Notes: a model not told the origin generated them from the letters alone. A DNA stretch of 64,000 nt from Pseudomonas palleroniana (GCF_003031675.1 NZ_PYWX01000029.1:286724-350723); one strand, 5' to 3'; shown: positions 8,992 through 18,976, counted from the first letter of the stretch. A program made the numbers and translations.

Positions 8992-9195
8992 TTACCACGG
9001 CGCATGAGAAACCAGCTGGCCGCTGAAAAAGCCCCAGGCGATCAAGCCCACGGTGATTGCGGCCAGGACGACACGCACGGTCAGAGCAGTGACGAGGCGG
9101 TTGGAGTGGCCCTCGTCCTTGACCAGAAAGAACAAGCCGCTGAATAGGCTCACGACAGTCGCTATCAGCATCAGGGCAATGGCGGCTTTGAGCAT
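8992..9195 (-). CDS. Twin transmembrane protein (DUF2909 family)
   Basis: A 67-residue protein made of two hydrophobic helices (about residues 4-26 and 39-60) joined by a short charged loop (KDEGHSNR). The architecture and position, on the opposite strand between coxC and the SURF1 gene, match the DUF2909 proteins found in cox loci of pseudomonads. Function is unknown; a role in oxidase assembly or stability is inferred from location. The ATG at 9195 lies 33 bp from the SURF1 start, so the two genes share a short divergent region. Confidence 0.85.
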   Translation of the reverse strand: MLKAAIALMLIATVVSLFSGLFFLVKDEGHSNRLVTALTVRVVLAAITVGLIAWGFFSGQLVSHAPW

Positions 9196-9228
9196 GGTCT
9201 GGCTCCAGGGCGTTTATAGGGAGGGGCG

Positions 9229-9993
9229 ATGAAAACCATTATAGCCAGTGCTATCGCGCGCTTTCGCCCCGGTATCGCTCCCACGTTGGTGGTGCTGGTG
9301 CTGCTGCCGTTGATGGTGGGCCTGGGGTTCTGGCAGTTGGCTCGCGGCCATGAAAAACAGCTGCTGGTGGACCGTTACGCCGAGCGGCGCGTGGCCGACC
9401 CGATCAGCGGCGCGCAACTCGGTGACATGGCCGATCCCGCCTTCCACCGCGTGCGCTTGCGTGGTCAGTTCGACGGCGAACATAGCGTGCTGCTCGACAA
9501 CCGCATGCGCGACGGCCGTGCGGGGGTGGAACTGCTGCAGCCGTTTCACGACCAGGCCAGCGGCCTGTGGTTGCTGCTCAATCGTGGCTGGCTGCCCTGG
9601 CCGGACCGGCGCACGCCACCGGTCTTCACCACACCTGAACCCCCTGTGAATCTGGACGCCTGGGTGTACGTCGCCCCTGGCGAAACCTTCCAGTTGCAGG
9701 CCGACCCGGCAACTCGGCAATGGCCGCGCCTGCTCACCGCCCTGCACCCCGCCGCGTTGTGGGCCGAGTTGGGCCGTAGCGGGTTCGCCTACGAGCTGCG
9801 CGCCGAGCCCGGCCCTGGTACGTACGACACCACCTGGGCGGTGGTCGCCATGGGCCCGGAAAAACACTTGGGATATGCCGTGCAGTGGTTCGCCATGGCA
9901 CTGGCGTTGCTGGCGCTTTACCTCTACCTCGGATGGCACAACAAGAAGGAGAAGTCCCATGGGAGCGGCCATGAATCCACCCAGCATGTCTGA
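9229..9993 (+). CDS. SURF1-family cytochrome oxidase assembly protein
   Basis: A 254-residue protein with the SURF1 layout: an N-terminal helix ending in GFWQLARG, a large periplasmic domain, and a C-terminal helix (about 222-243, WFAMALALLALYLYLGW). SURF1 proteins bind heme a and help insert it into subunit I. The ATG at 9229 follows GGGAGGGGCG. The 3' end overlaps the next gene by 35 bp, indicating cotranscription and coupled translation. Confidence 0.93.
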   Translation: MKTIIASAIARFRPGIAPTLVVLVLLPLMVGLGFWQLARGHEKQLLVDRYAERRVADPISGAQLGDMADPAFHRVRLRGQFDGEHSVLLDNRMRDGRAGVELLQPFHDQASGLWLLLNRGWLPWPDRRTPPVFTTPEPPVNLDAWVYVAPGETFQLQADPATRQWPRLLTALHPAALWAELGRSGFAYELRAEPGPGTYDTTWAVVAMGPEKHLGYAVQWFAMALALLALYLYLGWHNKKEKSHGSGHESTQHV

Positions 9994-10543
9994 GGCCCCT
10001 GCCCGGCGCAAAGGCCGCTGGCAGCTGATGTTGATCCTGATGATGGTCATCGGGCCAATGGTGCTGGCCACCTTCATGTACAAGTTGCAGTTCTGGGTGC
10101 CGGACAGTCGCAGCTACCACGGTGAAATGATCGGCAACGGCCAGACCCGCGCCGACATCGGCGTGCAGGCGGATGAAGAGCGCTGGCAACTGCTGGTCAC
10201 CGCGCCCGCCCCCTGCGCCGACGATTGCCGGCAACTGGTGTACCTGGCGCGCCAGCTGCAAATCAGCCTGGGCCGCGATGCTTCCCGGGCCAGCCACGCA
10301 CTGGCCAGTGCCCAGCCGGTGAGCGCTGAGTACGAGGCCAGGCTCAAGGCCGAGTACCCGCAACTGCAGCGCTACGCGCTGGACCTGTCGACCTTCACCA
10401 AAGACGCTGCCGCACCGGGTGAGGCGCAACTGTGGATCGTCGATCCTCACGGCAACCTGGTGTTGCGCTACGACGCCAAGGTCAAGGGCAAGGACCTGCT
10501 CAACGACCTGCGCCTGCTGCTGAAACTGTCGAACATCGGATAA
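9959..10543 (+). CDS. Membrane-anchored Sco/thioredoxin-like protein of the cox operon (PA0111-like)
   Basis: The 194-residue protein has one N-terminal membrane helix (about 22-42) and a periplasmic domain. It contains C86-A-D-D-C90, which has the same CxxxC spacing as the copper site of Sco1, and later IVDPHGNLVLRYD with H164, resembling the distal region of Sco proteins. The usual proline after the second cysteine is missing. It is annotated as hypothetical in other pseudomonads. I infer a diverged copper chaperone or thiol reductase for the CuA site. The ATG at 9959 has AAGGAG 7 bases upstream; a second in-frame ATG is at 9971. Confidence 0.8.
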   Translation: MGAAMNPPSMSEAPARRKGRWQLMLILMMVIGPMVLATFMYKLQFWVPDSRSYHGEMIGNGQTRADIGVQADEERWQLLVTAPAPCADDCRQLVYLARQLQISLGRDASRASHALASAQPVSAEYEARLKAEYPQLQRYALDLSTFTKDAAAPGEAQLWIVDPHGNLVLRYDAKVKGKDLLNDLRLLLKLSNIG

Positions 10544-10553
10544 GGGCATCGTC

Positions 10554-11633
10554 ATGGCCAAACCTGGATTTCGCCTCGCGTTGTTTGCCACCTTGCTGGC
10601 GCTGCTGGTCGTGCTGTTGGGTGCCTACACCCGCCTGACCCACGCCGGCCTGGGTTGCCCGGACTGGCCCGGTTGCTACGGCTTTATCAGCGTGCCCAAG
10701 ACCGAAGCCCAGTTGGCCCATGCCGAGCTGCATTTTCCCGACTCGCCGGTGGAGGCGGACAAAGGCTGGGCCGAAATGACTCATCGCTACTTTGCCGGCA
10801 CCTTGGGCGTGCTGATCGTGCTGTTGGCGGCGCGTTCGTGGAGCCATCGGCGTGACCCCGGCCAGCCGGTAAAATTGCCGCTGTTCTTGCTGACGGTGGT
10901 GTTCGCCCAAGCGGCATTCGGTATGTGGACAGTGACATTGAAGCTGTGGCCGCAGGTGGTCACCGGCCATCTGCTGGGCGGCTTTGCGACCCTGAGCCTG
11001 CTGTTCCTGCTGACCCTGCGCTTGTCCGGCGTGTTGCCCGCGTTGATCGTGCCCAAGCGCCTGCAATATTGGGCAACGGCAGGGTTGGTGCTGGTGATAG
11101 GGCAGATTGCGCTGGGCGGCTGGGTCAGTTCCAACTATGCGGCGGTGGCCTGTATCGACCTGCCGACGTGCCACGGCCAGTGGTGGCCGGCGGCGGACTT
11201 TGCCAATGGTTTTCACCTGACCCAGCACATCGGTCCCAACTACCTGGGCGGGCAGCTTGATAGCGATGCGCGCACGGCCATCCACCTGACCCACCGTATC
11301 GGCGCGGTTATCGTCACGGTGGTGTTATTCGGCCTGGCCTGGCAGTTGCGCGCCGTGGGTATGACCCGGCTGGCGGGCTTGCTGCTGATCGCCCTGGCGG
11401 CGCAAATCGGCCTGGGCCTGAGCAATGTGTATTTCCATCTGCCGCTGCCGGTGGCCGTCGCGCATAACGCGGGGGGCGCGGCGTTGTTGCTGACGCTGGT
11501 GCTGGTCAATTACCACGCGCGTACCAGCCTGGTCCAGGTGCGCAATCAGTTGCCGTTCGGTTGGCGCTTCATTGCGCGCAAACAGGTGTCGGGCCTCATT
11601 ACGCTCAAGGGAGAAATGCCATGGCGGCCTTGA
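10554..11633 (+). CDS. ctaA: Heme A synthase (COX15/CtaA)
   Basis: The 359-residue membrane protein oxidises heme o to heme a. About eight helices are visible, with conserved strings [21 protein letters not shown] near residues 20-42, the histidine motif EMTHRYFAG, and later HLTHRIGAV and HNAGGAALL, which supply heme-binding histidines. The ATG at 10554 lies 10 bp after the preceding gene. It works directly after CyoE, encoded next. Confidence 0.95.
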   Translation: MAKPGFRLALFATLLALLVVLLGAYTRLTHAGLGCPDWPGCYGFISVPKTEAQLAHAELHFPDSPVEADKGWAEMTHRYFAGTLGVLIVLLAARSWSHRRDPGQPVKLPLFLLTVVFAQAAFGMWTVTLKLWPQVVTGHLLGGFATLSLLFLLTLRLSGVLPALIVPKRLQYWATAGLVLVIGQIALGGWVSSNYAAVACIDLPTCHGQWWPAADFANGFHLTQHIGPNYLGGQLDSDARTAIHLTHRIGAVIVTVVLFGLAWQLRAVGMTRLAGLLLIALAAQIGLGLSNVYFHLPLPVAVAHNAGGAALLLTLVLVNYHARTSLVQVRNQLPFGWRFIARKQVSGLITLKGEMPWRP

Positions 11634-12520
11634 TCGGCGCACGTCACGATCAGGCGATCTGGCGTGACTACCTGGAGCTGACCAAGCCTAAAGTGGTAGT
11701 GCTGATGCTCATCACGTCTCTGGTGGGCATGTTCCTCGCCACCCGGGCGGGCGTGCCATGGACGGTGCTGGTGTTCGGTAACCTGGGCATTGCCCTGTGT
11801 GCCGGTGGCGCGGCGGCGGTCAATCATGTGGTGGATCGACGGATCGATGCGGTGATGGCGCGCACCCATAAAAGGCCATTAGCCGAGGGGCGGGTCTCTC
11901 CAGTGGCCGCGTTGGCCTTTGCATTGTTTCTGGCGGTTGCGGGCCTGGTTCTGTTGTTGGTGTTTACCAACCCACTGGCGGCGTGGCTGACGTTGGCCTC
12001 GTTGCTCGGTTACGCGGTGATCTACACCGGTTTTCTCAAGCGTGCGACCCCGCAAAACATTGTTATCGGCGGCCTGGCCGGTGCGGCTCCGCCGCTGCTG
12101 GGCTGGGTTGCCGTCACCGGGCACGTCAGCGCCGAGCCGTTGTTGCTGGTGTTGATTATCTTCGCCTGGACCCCGCCACACTTCTGGGCCCTGGCCATTC
12201 ACCGCAAGGAGGAATACGCCAAGGCCGATATCCCGATGCTGCCGGTTACTCACGGCGAGCATTACACCAAGGTGCATATCTTGCTCTATACCTTCGCCTT
12301 GCTGGCGGTGAGCTTGATGCCGTATGTGATTCACATGAGCGGCCTGCTGTACCTGGCCTGTGCGCTGGTATTGGGTGGGCGCTTTCTGCAATGGGCCTGG
12401 GTGCTGTACCGTGGCAGCAAGCCGCACGCGGCGATCAGCACCTTCAAGTACTCTATCGGGTACCTGTTTTTGCTGTTTATCGCCCTGCTCGTAGACCACT
12501 ACTTACTGTTGAACCTATGA
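11621..12520 (+). CDS. cyoE: Protoheme IX farnesyltransferase (heme o synthase)
   Basis: A 299-residue UbiA-family prenyltransferase that adds farnesyl to heme b. The first aspartate-rich motif is [20 protein letters not shown], a diagnostic CyoE/CtaB string; [13 protein letters not shown] and the later [14 protein letters not shown] are also typical. The start at 11621 lies inside the 3' end of ctaA (13-bp overlap) and follows AAGGGAGAAATGCC. Its stop overlaps the next ATG (ATGA). Confidence 0.96.
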   Translation: MAALIGARHDQAIWRDYLELTKPKVVVLMLITSLVGMFLATRAGVPWTVLVFGNLGIALCAGGAAAVNHVVDRRIDAVMARTHKRPLAEGRVSPVAALAFALFLAVAGLVLLLVFTNPLAAWLTLASLLGYAVIYTGFLKRATPQNIVIGGLAGAAPPLLGWVAVTGHVSAEPLLLVLIIFAWTPPHFWALAIHRKEEYAKADIPMLPVTHGEHYTKVHILLYTFALLAVSLMPYVIHMSGLLYLACALVLGGRFLQWAWVLYRGSKPHAAISTFKYSIGYLFLLFIALLVDHYLLLNL

Positions 12521-13152
12521 CCCGAACTCAAAAAACCGTGTTTATCCTGGTGGCCATCGTCGCGTTGATCATGGGCCTGACCGTCAATAAAGTGCTTTCG
12601 GGCAAGGGTCAGGGTGATCCTACCGCGCTGATCGACGCCGGCATCATCTTGCTGCCCCAGAGTCGCCAGTTGCCGCCGGTGACCATGACCAATCAGGACG
12701 GCCAGCCCGTGCTGGTCAACGAATTGAAAGGCAAGTGGAGCCTGCTGTTCTTCGGCTACACCTTCTGCCCGGACATCTGCCCGACGACGCTTGCGCAGCT
12801 GCGTCAGATCAAGAGCGAACTGCCCAAGGAGGCGCTGGACAAGCTGCAGGTGATCCTGGTCAGTGTCGACCCGAACCGCGATACGCCGACCCAGCTCAAA
12901 CAGTACCTGGGCTATTTCGACCCGCAGTTCCAAGGCCTGACCGGCGCGAATGTCGAGGAGGTGCAGAAGGTTTCGAATGCCGTGAGCATTCCGTTCATTC
13001 CGGCTGATACCAGCAAGCCGAACTACACCGTCGACCACAGCGGCAACCTGGCGCTGATCGGGCCGGATGGAACGCAGCGTGGGTTTATTCGCGCGCCGTT
13101 GAACAACCAGAAGCTGGTGGCGCAGTTGCCGGTTTTGCTACAGCGCAAATGA
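12517..13152 (+). CDS. Sco1/SenC copper chaperone
   Basis: The 211-residue protein has an N-terminal anchor (about residues 7-25) and a thioredoxin-fold periplasmic domain. Copper ligands are C84 and C88 in FCPDICP, and H174 in VDHSGN. It loads copper into the CuA site of subunit II. ATG overlaps the cyoE stop by four bases. It is the last gene of the cox operon, followed by two repeat hairpins at 13155-13200. Confidence 0.95.
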   Translation: MTRTQKTVFILVAIVALIMGLTVNKVLSGKGQGDPTALIDAGIILLPQSRQLPPVTMTNQDGQPVLVNELKGKWSLLFFGYTFCPDICPTTLAQLRQIKSELPKEALDKLQVILVSVDPNRDTPTQLKQYLGYFDPQFQGLTGANVEEVQKVSNAVSIPFIPADTSKPNYTVDHSGNLALIGPDGTQRGFIRAPLNNQKLVAQLPVLLQRK

Positions 13153-13154
13153 AG

Positions 13155-13200
13155 CGGGACGCAGAGCGTCCCGGGCTGCTTTCCCACGCGGAGCGTGGGA
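13155..13200. repeat. Double-hairpin intergenic repeat
   Basis: Two adjacent perfect stem-loops: CGGGACGC-aga-GCGTCCCG (13155-13173) and TCCCACGC-gga-GCGTGGGA (13182-13200). They share the agA/GGA-type triloop and GCGT core. This is a common pseudomonad intergenic repeat. It lies between the convergent sco1 and metQ genes and may act as a bidirectional terminator. Confidence 0.8.
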
Positions 13201-13217
13201 ACGATCACTAGGTTGGA

Positions 13218-13991
13218 TCAGAACGCCGGCAGAATCGCGCCCTTGTACTTCTCCAGAATGAACGCTTTTACTTCAGGCGTGTGCAGGGCTGCCACCAGCT
13301 TCTTCACCGCATCCGAATCCTTGTTGTCTTCACGGGTCACCAGGATGTTCACGTAAGGCGAGTCGTTGCCTTCGATCACCAGCGCATCCTTGGAAGGGTC
13401 CAGCTTGGCTTCCAGGGCGTAGTTGGTGTTGATCAGCGCCAGGTCGACCTGGGTCAGCACGCGCGGCAAGGTGGCGGCTTCCAGTTCGCGGAATTTCAGG
13501 TGCTTGGGGTTGGCGGTGATGTCCTTGATGGTCGACAGGATGTTGGCCGGGTCCTTCAGGGTGATCAGGTTGTGCTTGGCCAGCAGCAACAGTGCGCGGC
13601 CGCCGTTGGTGGCGTCGTTCGGGATTACCACGTTGGCACCGTCCGGCAGGTCTTCCAGCTTTTTGTACTTGCTGGAGTAGGCGCCCAGGGGTTCCAGGTG
13701 CACCGCGCCGACGCTCACCAGGTGAGTGCCCTTGGCCTTGTTGAACTCGTCCAGGTACGGCTGGTGCTGGAAGAAGTTGGCATCCAGGCGCTTTTCAGCC
13801 ACTTGTACGTTCGGCTGTACATAGTCGGTGAAGACCTTGACGTTCAGGTCCACGCCTTCCTTGGCCAGGGCCGGCTTCACGAATTCGAGGATCTCTGCGT
13901 GTGGCACCGGCGATGCGGCGACCGTGAGGGTCTCGGCAGCATGGGCGGAAAACGCGGCAACGGCGGCGAAAGCAACCAGTAGTTTTTTCAT
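13218..13991 (-). CDS. metQ: Methionine ABC transporter substrate-binding protein
   Basis: A 257-residue NlpA/MetQ-family periplasmic protein. It begins with a cleavable Sec signal peptide (MKKLLVAFAAVAAFSAHA) with no lipobox, so it is likely soluble. Family strings include FFQHQPYLDEFN, VSVGAVHLEPLGAYS and the nucleating loop IPNDATNGGRALLLL. The frame extends to 14015, but the ATG at 13991 has a GGAG site and starts the signal peptide. It closes the metNIQ operon. The ligand could be D- or L-methionine. Confidence 0.93.
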   Translation of the reverse strand: MKKLLVAFAAVAAFSAHAAETLTVAASPVPHAEILEFVKPALAKEGVDLNVKVFTDYVQPNVQVAEKRLDANFFQHQPYLDEFNKAKGTHLVSVGAVHLEPLGAYSSKYKKLEDLPDGANVVIPNDATNGGRALLLLAKHNLITLKDPANILSTIKDITANPKHLKFRELEAATLPRVLTQVDLALINTNYALEAKLDPSKDALVIEGNDSPYVNILVTREDNKDSDAVKKLVAALHTPEVKAFILEKYKGAILPAF

Positions 13992-14040
13992 CCAGCAAGC
14001 TCCTTGTTCGGGCATGTGCCGGCAGGGCCGGCAATGGCCG

Positions 14041-14715
14041 TTATTTTCGAGAAAAGTGCACCACCAGCTTGTCGCCGACGGTTTGCAGAATTTGCACCAG
14101 GATCAACAGCAGCACCACGGTGACCACCATCACATCGGTCTGGAAACGCTGGTAGCCGAAGCGGATCGCCAGGTCACCCAAACCACCGGCGCCGACCACG
14201 CCGGCCATGGCGGTGTAGGAAACCAGTGTAATTGCTGTCACCGTAATTGCCGCGAAAATGCCGGGGCGTGCTTCGGGCAGCAACGCGTTGGTGATGATCT
14301 GGCGGGTGCTGGCGCCCATGGATTGGGTGGCTTCGATGATGCCGCGGTCCACTTCACGCAAGGCGGTTTCCACCAGGCGTGCGAAGAACGGCGTAGCACC
14401 TACCACCAGTGGCGGAATCGCGCCGGCCACACCCAGCGAAGTGCCGGTGATCAGGACCGTGAACGGGATCATCACGATCAGCAGGATGATGAACGGCAAC
14501 GAGCGCAGGATGTTCACGATCAGCGACAGCAACGCGTACAGGCCCTTCTGTTCGAACAGTTGGCGCGGGCTGCACAGGAACAGCAGCACGCCCAGCGGCA
14601 GGCCGAGCAGTACGGTGAAGAACAGCGAGCCGAAGAGCATGGTCATGGTGTCGCCGGTGGCGAGCCAGATTTCGGACCAGTCGATATTGGCGAAGAAACT
14701 CAACAGGACTTCCAT
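14041..14715 (-). CDS. metI: Methionine ABC transporter permease
   Basis: A 224-residue MetI-type permease with about five helices. The EAA-like ATPase-coupling loop is visible (EATQSMGASTRQIITNALLPEARPGI-type segment near residues 130-155). The ATG overlaps the metN stop (TAATG), giving translational coupling. It forms the channel of the methionine importer with MetN and MetQ. Confidence 0.94.
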   Translation of the reverse strand: MEVLLSFFANIDWSEIWLATGDTMTMLFGSLFFTVLLGLPLGVLLFLCSPRQLFEQKGLYALLSLIVNILRSLPFIILLIVMIPFTVLITGTSLGVAGAIPPLVVGATPFFARLVETALREVDRGIIEATQSMGASTRQIITNALLPEARPGIFAAITVTAITLVSYTAMAGVVGAGGLGDLAIRFGYQRFQTDVMVVTVVLLLILVQILQTVGDKLVVHFSRK

Positions 14716-15722
14716 TAGCGCAGAACCTCCATGTGGACGTCTGCCGCAGTAAAGCGGGCGAAAGCGGCTTCCATGTCCCCGCCGGTAACGGCGAGGGTCA
14801 GTTGGCCGTAGGGAATATCTTTGATGCGGTCGATACGACCGGCCAGGATGCTGTAGTCCACACCGGTTTCACGAGCGACGGTGCCCAGCAGCGGCGCGTA
14901 GGTCGCTTCGCCCTGGAACGTCAGGCGAATGATTCGACCCGGTACATGGGCAAAGTCATCCCGTTGCTCGCTTTCATCGATCTGATCGGCTTCCTGCACG
15001 AAACGCTTGGTGGTCGGGTGCTGAGGGTGCAGGAACACTTCGGCGACCGAGCCTTGCTCGACGATCACACCGGCGTCCATCACGGCTACTTGGTCGCAAA
15101 CGCGGCGGATCACGTCCATTTCATGGGTGATCAGCACGATGGTCAGCTTCAGCTCGCGGTTGATCTCGGCCAGCAGTTGCAGCACCGAAGCGGTGGTCTG
15201 TGGGTCGAGGGCACTGGTGGCTTCGTCGCACAGCAGGATTTTCGGCTTGGTCGCCAGGGCACGGGCGATGCCGACGCGTTGCTTCTGGCCGCCGGACAAC
15301 TGCGCCGGGTACTTCCTGGCGTGGTCCGACAGGCCGACGCGGGCGAGCAGCTCGGCCACGCGCAGGTCGATGTCCTTGCGTGACAATTCGCCGGCCAGGG
15401 TCAGCGGCAACGCCACGTTGTCGGCGACGGTCTTGGAGGCCAGCAGGTTGAAGTGCTGGAAGATCATCCCGACTTGCTGGCGGAAACGACGCAGGCCGTT
15501 GGCGTCCAGGGCGGTGACTTCTTCACCGTCGACAGTAATTCGGCCGCCGCTGGGTTGCTCCAGGCGGTTGATCAGGCGCAGCAGTGTGCTTTTACCCGCC
15601 CCGGAGTGGCCAATCAGGCCGAATACCTGGCCGTTTTCGACGCGCAGGCTGGTGGGGTGCAGGGCGGGGATTTCCTTACCGGCGACGCGGTAGGTTTTAT
15701 GGACGTTATGAAACTCGATCAC
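14715..15722 (-). CDS. metN: Methionine ABC transporter ATP-binding protein
   Basis: The 335-residue ATPase carries Walker A (GHSGAGKST, about residues 38-46), signature LSGGQKQR, Walker [13 protein letters not shown] and switch ITHEMD. A C-terminal NIL/ACT-like domain (about 260-335) is the site where methionine inhibits transport in known MetN proteins. First gene of the metNIQ operon, divergent from katE. I saw no SAM riboswitch or S-box upstream. Confidence 0.95.
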   Translation of the reverse strand: MIEFHNVHKTYRVAGKEIPALHPTSLRVENGQVFGLIGHSGAGKSTLLRLINRLEQPSGGRITVDGEEVTALDANGLRRFRQQVGMIFQHFNLLASKTVADNVALPLTLAGELSRKDIDLRVAELLARVGLSDHARKYPAQLSGGQKQRVGIARALATKPKILLCDEATSALDPQTTASVLQLLAEINRELKLTIVLITHEMDVIRRVCDQVAVMDAGVIVEQGSVAEVFLHPQHPTTKRFVQEADQIDESEQRDDFAHVPGRIIRLTFQGEATYAPLLGTVARETGVDYSILAGRIDRIKDIPYGQLTLAVTGGDMEAAFARFTAADVHMEVLR

Positions 15723-15910
15723 GTAGCGAACCTTGTGGGGCGCATGGAAAAGGGAGCAGCGGTTAGCCGGGCGCGCATTTTAGCCTGTCCGTATAGCGTT
15801 TCTTAGCATTTATTTCGCATTCAACCAGCGATTTGGCAATAACGCGATCAAAGGTCATAAAAAAGGAACGGTGCATAAAGGGATCAGTCACTACTTAGGC
15901 AATTCGAAAT

Positions 15911-15931
15911 CCCCAGGTGCCGTGCCTGGGG
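15911..15931. other. Hairpin in the metN-katE intergenic region
   Basis: Seven-base perfect stem (CCCCAGG/CCTGGGG) with a 7-nt loop, 57 bp before the katE start and in the probable katE leader. Only a weak T-rich tail (GTTGTTCT) follows, so it could be an attenuator, a short-transcript terminator or an mRNA-stability element. Confidence 0.45.
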
Positions 15932-15987
15932 GTTGTTCTAGAAGAGCCGGGGATCGCTCTGGCCACTTAAGAAGGAGTTTTTGCCCG

Positions 15988-18129
15988 ATGAGTACTAAAA
16001 AGCCAGTCACCCCGCCAAAGAGTGAACTTGCGGGGACCGACACCCTGGACCGTGGCAATACCAACGCCAAGCTGCAAGCGCTGGAGGAGTTTCGCTCCGA
16101 TGCTACCGGCCAGGCCCTGCGCACCAACCAGGGTGTGAAGATTGCTGACAACCAGAACACCCTGAAAGTTGGCGCCCGTGGCCCCTCGTTGCTGGAAGAC
16201 TTCATCATGCGTGAAAAGATCACGCATTTTGACCATGAACGCATCCCGGAGCGCATCGTGCATGCCCGGGGTACCGCGGCCCATGGTTATTTCCAGACTT
16301 ATGAGAACCACTCGGCGCTGAGCAAGGCCGGGTTTTTGCGCAATCCTGAGCATAAAACCCCGGTATTTGTGCGCTTCTCCACCGTGCAAGGCCCTCGGGG
16401 TTCGGGCGACACCGTGCGCGATGTGCGCGGCTTCGCCGTGAAGTTCTTTACCGACGAAGGCAACTTCGATTTGGTTGGCAACAACATGCCGGTATTTTTC
16501 ATACAGGACGCCATCAAGTTTCCTGACTTCGTACACGCGGTGAAGCCTGAGCCGCACAACGAGATTCCTACCGGTGGTTCGGCTCACGATACGTTCTGGG
16601 ATTTCGTTTCGCTGCAGCCGGAGTCGGCGCACATGGTGCTGTGGGCCATGTCCGACCGCGCCATCCCAAAAAGCCTGCGCGCCATGCAGGGGTTTGGCGT
16701 TCACACCTTCCGCATGATCAACACCGAAGGTCAGTCGAGCTTTGTGAAGTTCCACTGGCACCCGAAAGTCGGCACCTGCTCGCTGGTGTGGGACGAGGCG
16801 CAAAAGCTTGCCGGTAAAGATACCGATTACCACCGTCGTGACCTTTGGGAAGCGATTGAAAGTGGCGACTACCCTGAGTGGGAGTTGGGCGTGCAAATCG
16901 TAGCCGAAGAGGATGAGCACAAGTTCGACTTCGACCTGCTCGACCCGACCAAGATCATCCCCGAAGAACTGGTGCCGGTGACACCGCTGGGCAAGATGGT
17001 GCTCAACCGCAACCCGGACAACTTCTTTGCCGAAGTCGAGCAGGTCGCCTTTTGCCCAGGCCATATCGTGCCGGGTATCGACTTCACCAATGATCCGTTG
17101 CTGCAAGGCCGTCTGTTTTCTTACACGGATACTCAGATCAGCCGACTCGGTGGCCCGAACTTTCACGAATTGCCGATCAATCGTCCGGTCGTGCCTTTCC
17201 ATAACGGCCAGCGCGATGCCCAACACCGTACGGTGATCGACAAGGGGCGTGCCGCATACGAACCGAATTCGATTGACGGAGGTTGGCCGAAAGAAACGCC
17301 TCCGGCTGCCGAGAATGGTGGTTTCGAAAGCTATTACGAGCGCGTCGACGCCAACAAGGTGCGTGAGCGCAGCGAGTCGTTTGGTGATCACTTCTCGCAA
17401 GCCACGCTGTTTTTCAACAGCATGAGTCATCACGAGAAAGAGCACATCATCGCGGCCTACAGCTTCGAGTTGGGCAAGGTGGAGCGCGAGTTCATCCGTG
17501 CTCGCCAGGTGAATGAGATCCTGGCCAATATCGACCTGGAACTGGCCAAGCGCGTTGCACAGAACCTGGGCTTGCCGGCGCCGACCAAAGGTACGGTGCC
17601 GCCACGTAAGGCGTCGTTGAAAGTGTCGCCGGCCTTGAGCCAGGTGAACCTGCTGTCGGGCGATATCAAAACGCGCAAAGTCGCGATTCTGGCGGCTAAC
17701 GGTGTGGATGGTGCGGCGATTGCGGCGTTGAAGGCAGCGCTGGAAGCCGAAGGTGCGCACGCCAAGTTGCTGGGGCCGACTTCAGCACCGGTGAAGACCG
17801 CTGATGGTAAGAGCCTGGCGGTAGATGCGTCGATGGAGGGCATGCCGTCCATTGCGTTTGATGCGGTGTTTGTTCCGGGCGGTAAGGAGTCGATCAAGGC
17901 GCTGAGCGGGGATGGCGTGGCGTTGCACTACCTGTTGGAAGCGTACAAGCACCTGAAGGCGATTGCCGTTGCCGGTGATGCCAAACCCTTGTTGGAGCTG
18001 CTCAAGCTTGAGGTGGATGCGGGGTTGATCGTGGGAGCGGATGCAAAAGTATTCAAGGCGTTTTTTGCCGCGATTGCCCAGCATCGGGTGTGGGAGCGTG
18101 AACCGAAGGCCAAGGCTATTCCGGCTTAA
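15988..18129 (+). CDS. katE: Large-subunit monofunctional catalase (HPII type)
   Basis: The 713-residue heme catalase breaks down hydrogen peroxide. Catalytic H92 (VHARG), the active-site Asn in [10 protein letters not shown] (about N165) and the proximal heme ligand Y379 (R375LFSY) are present. The C-terminal part (about 560-713) is the flavodoxin/DJ-1-like domain typical of large-subunit clade 2 catalases. The start at 15988 follows AAGAAGGAGTTTTTGCCCG; the open frame reaches 15871 but lacks such a site. Clade members are usually RpoS-controlled; this was not checked. A perfect REPIN follows the gene. Confidence 0.95.
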   Translation: MSTKKPVTPPKSELAGTDTLDRGNTNAKLQALEEFRSDATGQALRTNQGVKIADNQNTLKVGARGPSLLEDFIMREKITHFDHERIPERIVHARGTAAHGYFQTYENHSALSKAGFLRNPEHKTPVFVRFSTVQGPRGSGDTVRDVRGFAVKFFTDEGNFDLVGNNMPVFFIQDAIKFPDFVHAVKPEPHNEIPTGGSAHDTFWDFVSLQPESAHMVLWAMSDRAIPKSLRAMQGFGVHTFRMINTEGQSSFVKFHWHPKVGTCSLVWDEAQKLAGKDTDYHRRDLWEAIESGDYPEWELGVQIVAEEDEHKFDFDLLDPTKIIPEELVPVTPLGKMVLNRNPDNFFAEVEQVAFCPGHIVPGIDFTNDPLLQGRLFSYTDTQISRLGGPNFHELPINRPVVPFHNGQRDAQHRTVIDKGRAAYEPNSIDGGWPKETPPAAENGGFESYYERVDANKVRERSESFGDHFSQATLFFNSMSHHEKEHIIAAYSFELGKVEREFIRARQVNEILANIDLELAKRVAQNLGLPAPTKGTVPPRKASLKVSPALSQVNLLSGDIKTRKVAILAANGVDGAAIAALKAALEAEGAHAKLLGPTSAPVKTADGKSLAVDASMEGMPSIAFDAVFVPGGKESIKALSGDGVALHYLLEAYKHLKAIAVAGDAKPLLELLKLEVDAGLIVGADAKVFKAFFAAIAQHRVWEREPKAKAIPA

Positions 18130-18145
18130 GTGATCGCAGAACGCT

Positions 18146-18215
18146 ATCGGGAGCAAGCCCCCTCCCACACTTGAATGATGAAGTTTTCAAGTGTGGGAGG
18201 GGGCTTGCTCCCGAT
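18146..18215. repeat. REPIN with perfect 30-bp inverted arms
   Basis: Arms 18146-18175 and 18186-18215 are exact reverse complements of 30 bp, separated by 10 bp (tgatgaagtt). The core is the P. fluorescens-type REP (GTGGGAGGGGGCTTGCTCCC). It lies between the convergent katE and lipoprotein genes. The perfect arms suggest a recent insertion or gene conversion. Confidence 0.92.
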
Positions 18216-18219
18216 GCTT

Positions 18220-18939
18220 TTACTGGGTTTTGCGCGGAATCAGCACAACCTGCGCCGGGATCTTTTTCAGAATCTGCCGGTGGATCTTCAGGTCATATCC
18301 CGAATCAATTCGCTTCACCCGTTTGCTCAGCAAGGTGGACAGCCATGGGTAGTCCTGGGTGCGCGGCACTTGAATGCTCACGTCGCACTGGTAATTCACC
18401 ACGTCGGTGGCAATCGCATCCAGTTGATGGCGAAGTTCTTCTATGTCGGTGAGGTTCAGCGCCACGGTCGTGCTTTCGGCTGCCGGGTCGATGACTTTGG
18501 CGACAGGCTTGGTTTCGGCGGCTTTCAACGCCGCTTCGGCCTTATCCAGCTCGGCTTTGCGGGCGTGGCTGATGGCGTTGTTGACGCCGCCGGTCAGCGC
18601 GGGCGCCTTGGGCATCAATGCGCGTGCACGGCTCAGCGCCGTGGCGGCGGCGTTGACGTCACCCTTTTGCAAGACGATCTGGCTGCGTTGCAGGTAGGCT
18701 TCGGCCAACTGGCGTTGGTAAGTTTCCAGGGCCGGGTCGTCAGGCGACTGGGCCTGCAATGCGGCGAGTTGATCTTCAGCGGTGGCCAGCTCGCTGCTGG
18801 CCAGGTTTTGCTCCAGTTGCGCGATGGCCACGGCACGCGCATCCGGGGCTGCGGGAGCGGCCGGCGGTGTGCTTTGGCAGGCGCCCAGCAGCAGGGAAAA
18901 TGCGGCAAGGAGCAGATAACGGGCGTTGAACGGCTTCAT
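18220..18939 (-). CDS. Lipoprotein with helical repeats (PA5502-like)
   Basis: A 239-residue precursor with a lipoprotein signal (LLLGACQS, acylated Cys at residue 21). An Ala-rich helical region (about 30-130) follows, resembling TPR/coiled-coil (AQLEQNLASSELATAEDQL and similar), then a basic C-terminal domain. No enzyme motif is visible. It lies downstream of the zur-znuCB operon in the same direction; whether it belongs to that operon is uncertain. The stop is only 5 bp from the REPIN. Confidence 0.8.
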   Translation of the reverse strand: MKPFNARYLLLAAFSLLLGACQSTPPAAPAAPDARAVAIAQLEQNLASSELATAEDQLAALQAQSPDDPALETYQRQLAEAYLQRSQIVLQKGDVNAAATALSRARALMPKAPALTGGVNNAISHARKAELDKAEAALKAAETKPVAKVIDPAAESTTVALNLTDIEELRHQLDAIATDVVNYQCDVSIQVPRTQDYPWLSTLLSKRVKRIDSGYDLKIHRQILKKIPAQVVLIPRKTQ

Positions 18940-18976
18940 TCCTGCGACTCTCTAATTGCGCAAAAAGCGAGCAAGT

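Noticed and set aside
15723..15987. SAM or methionine riboswitch upstream of metN
   Set aside because: The 265-bp region shows only a simple 7-bp hairpin on the katE side and none of the conserved cores of SAM riboswitch classes that I know.
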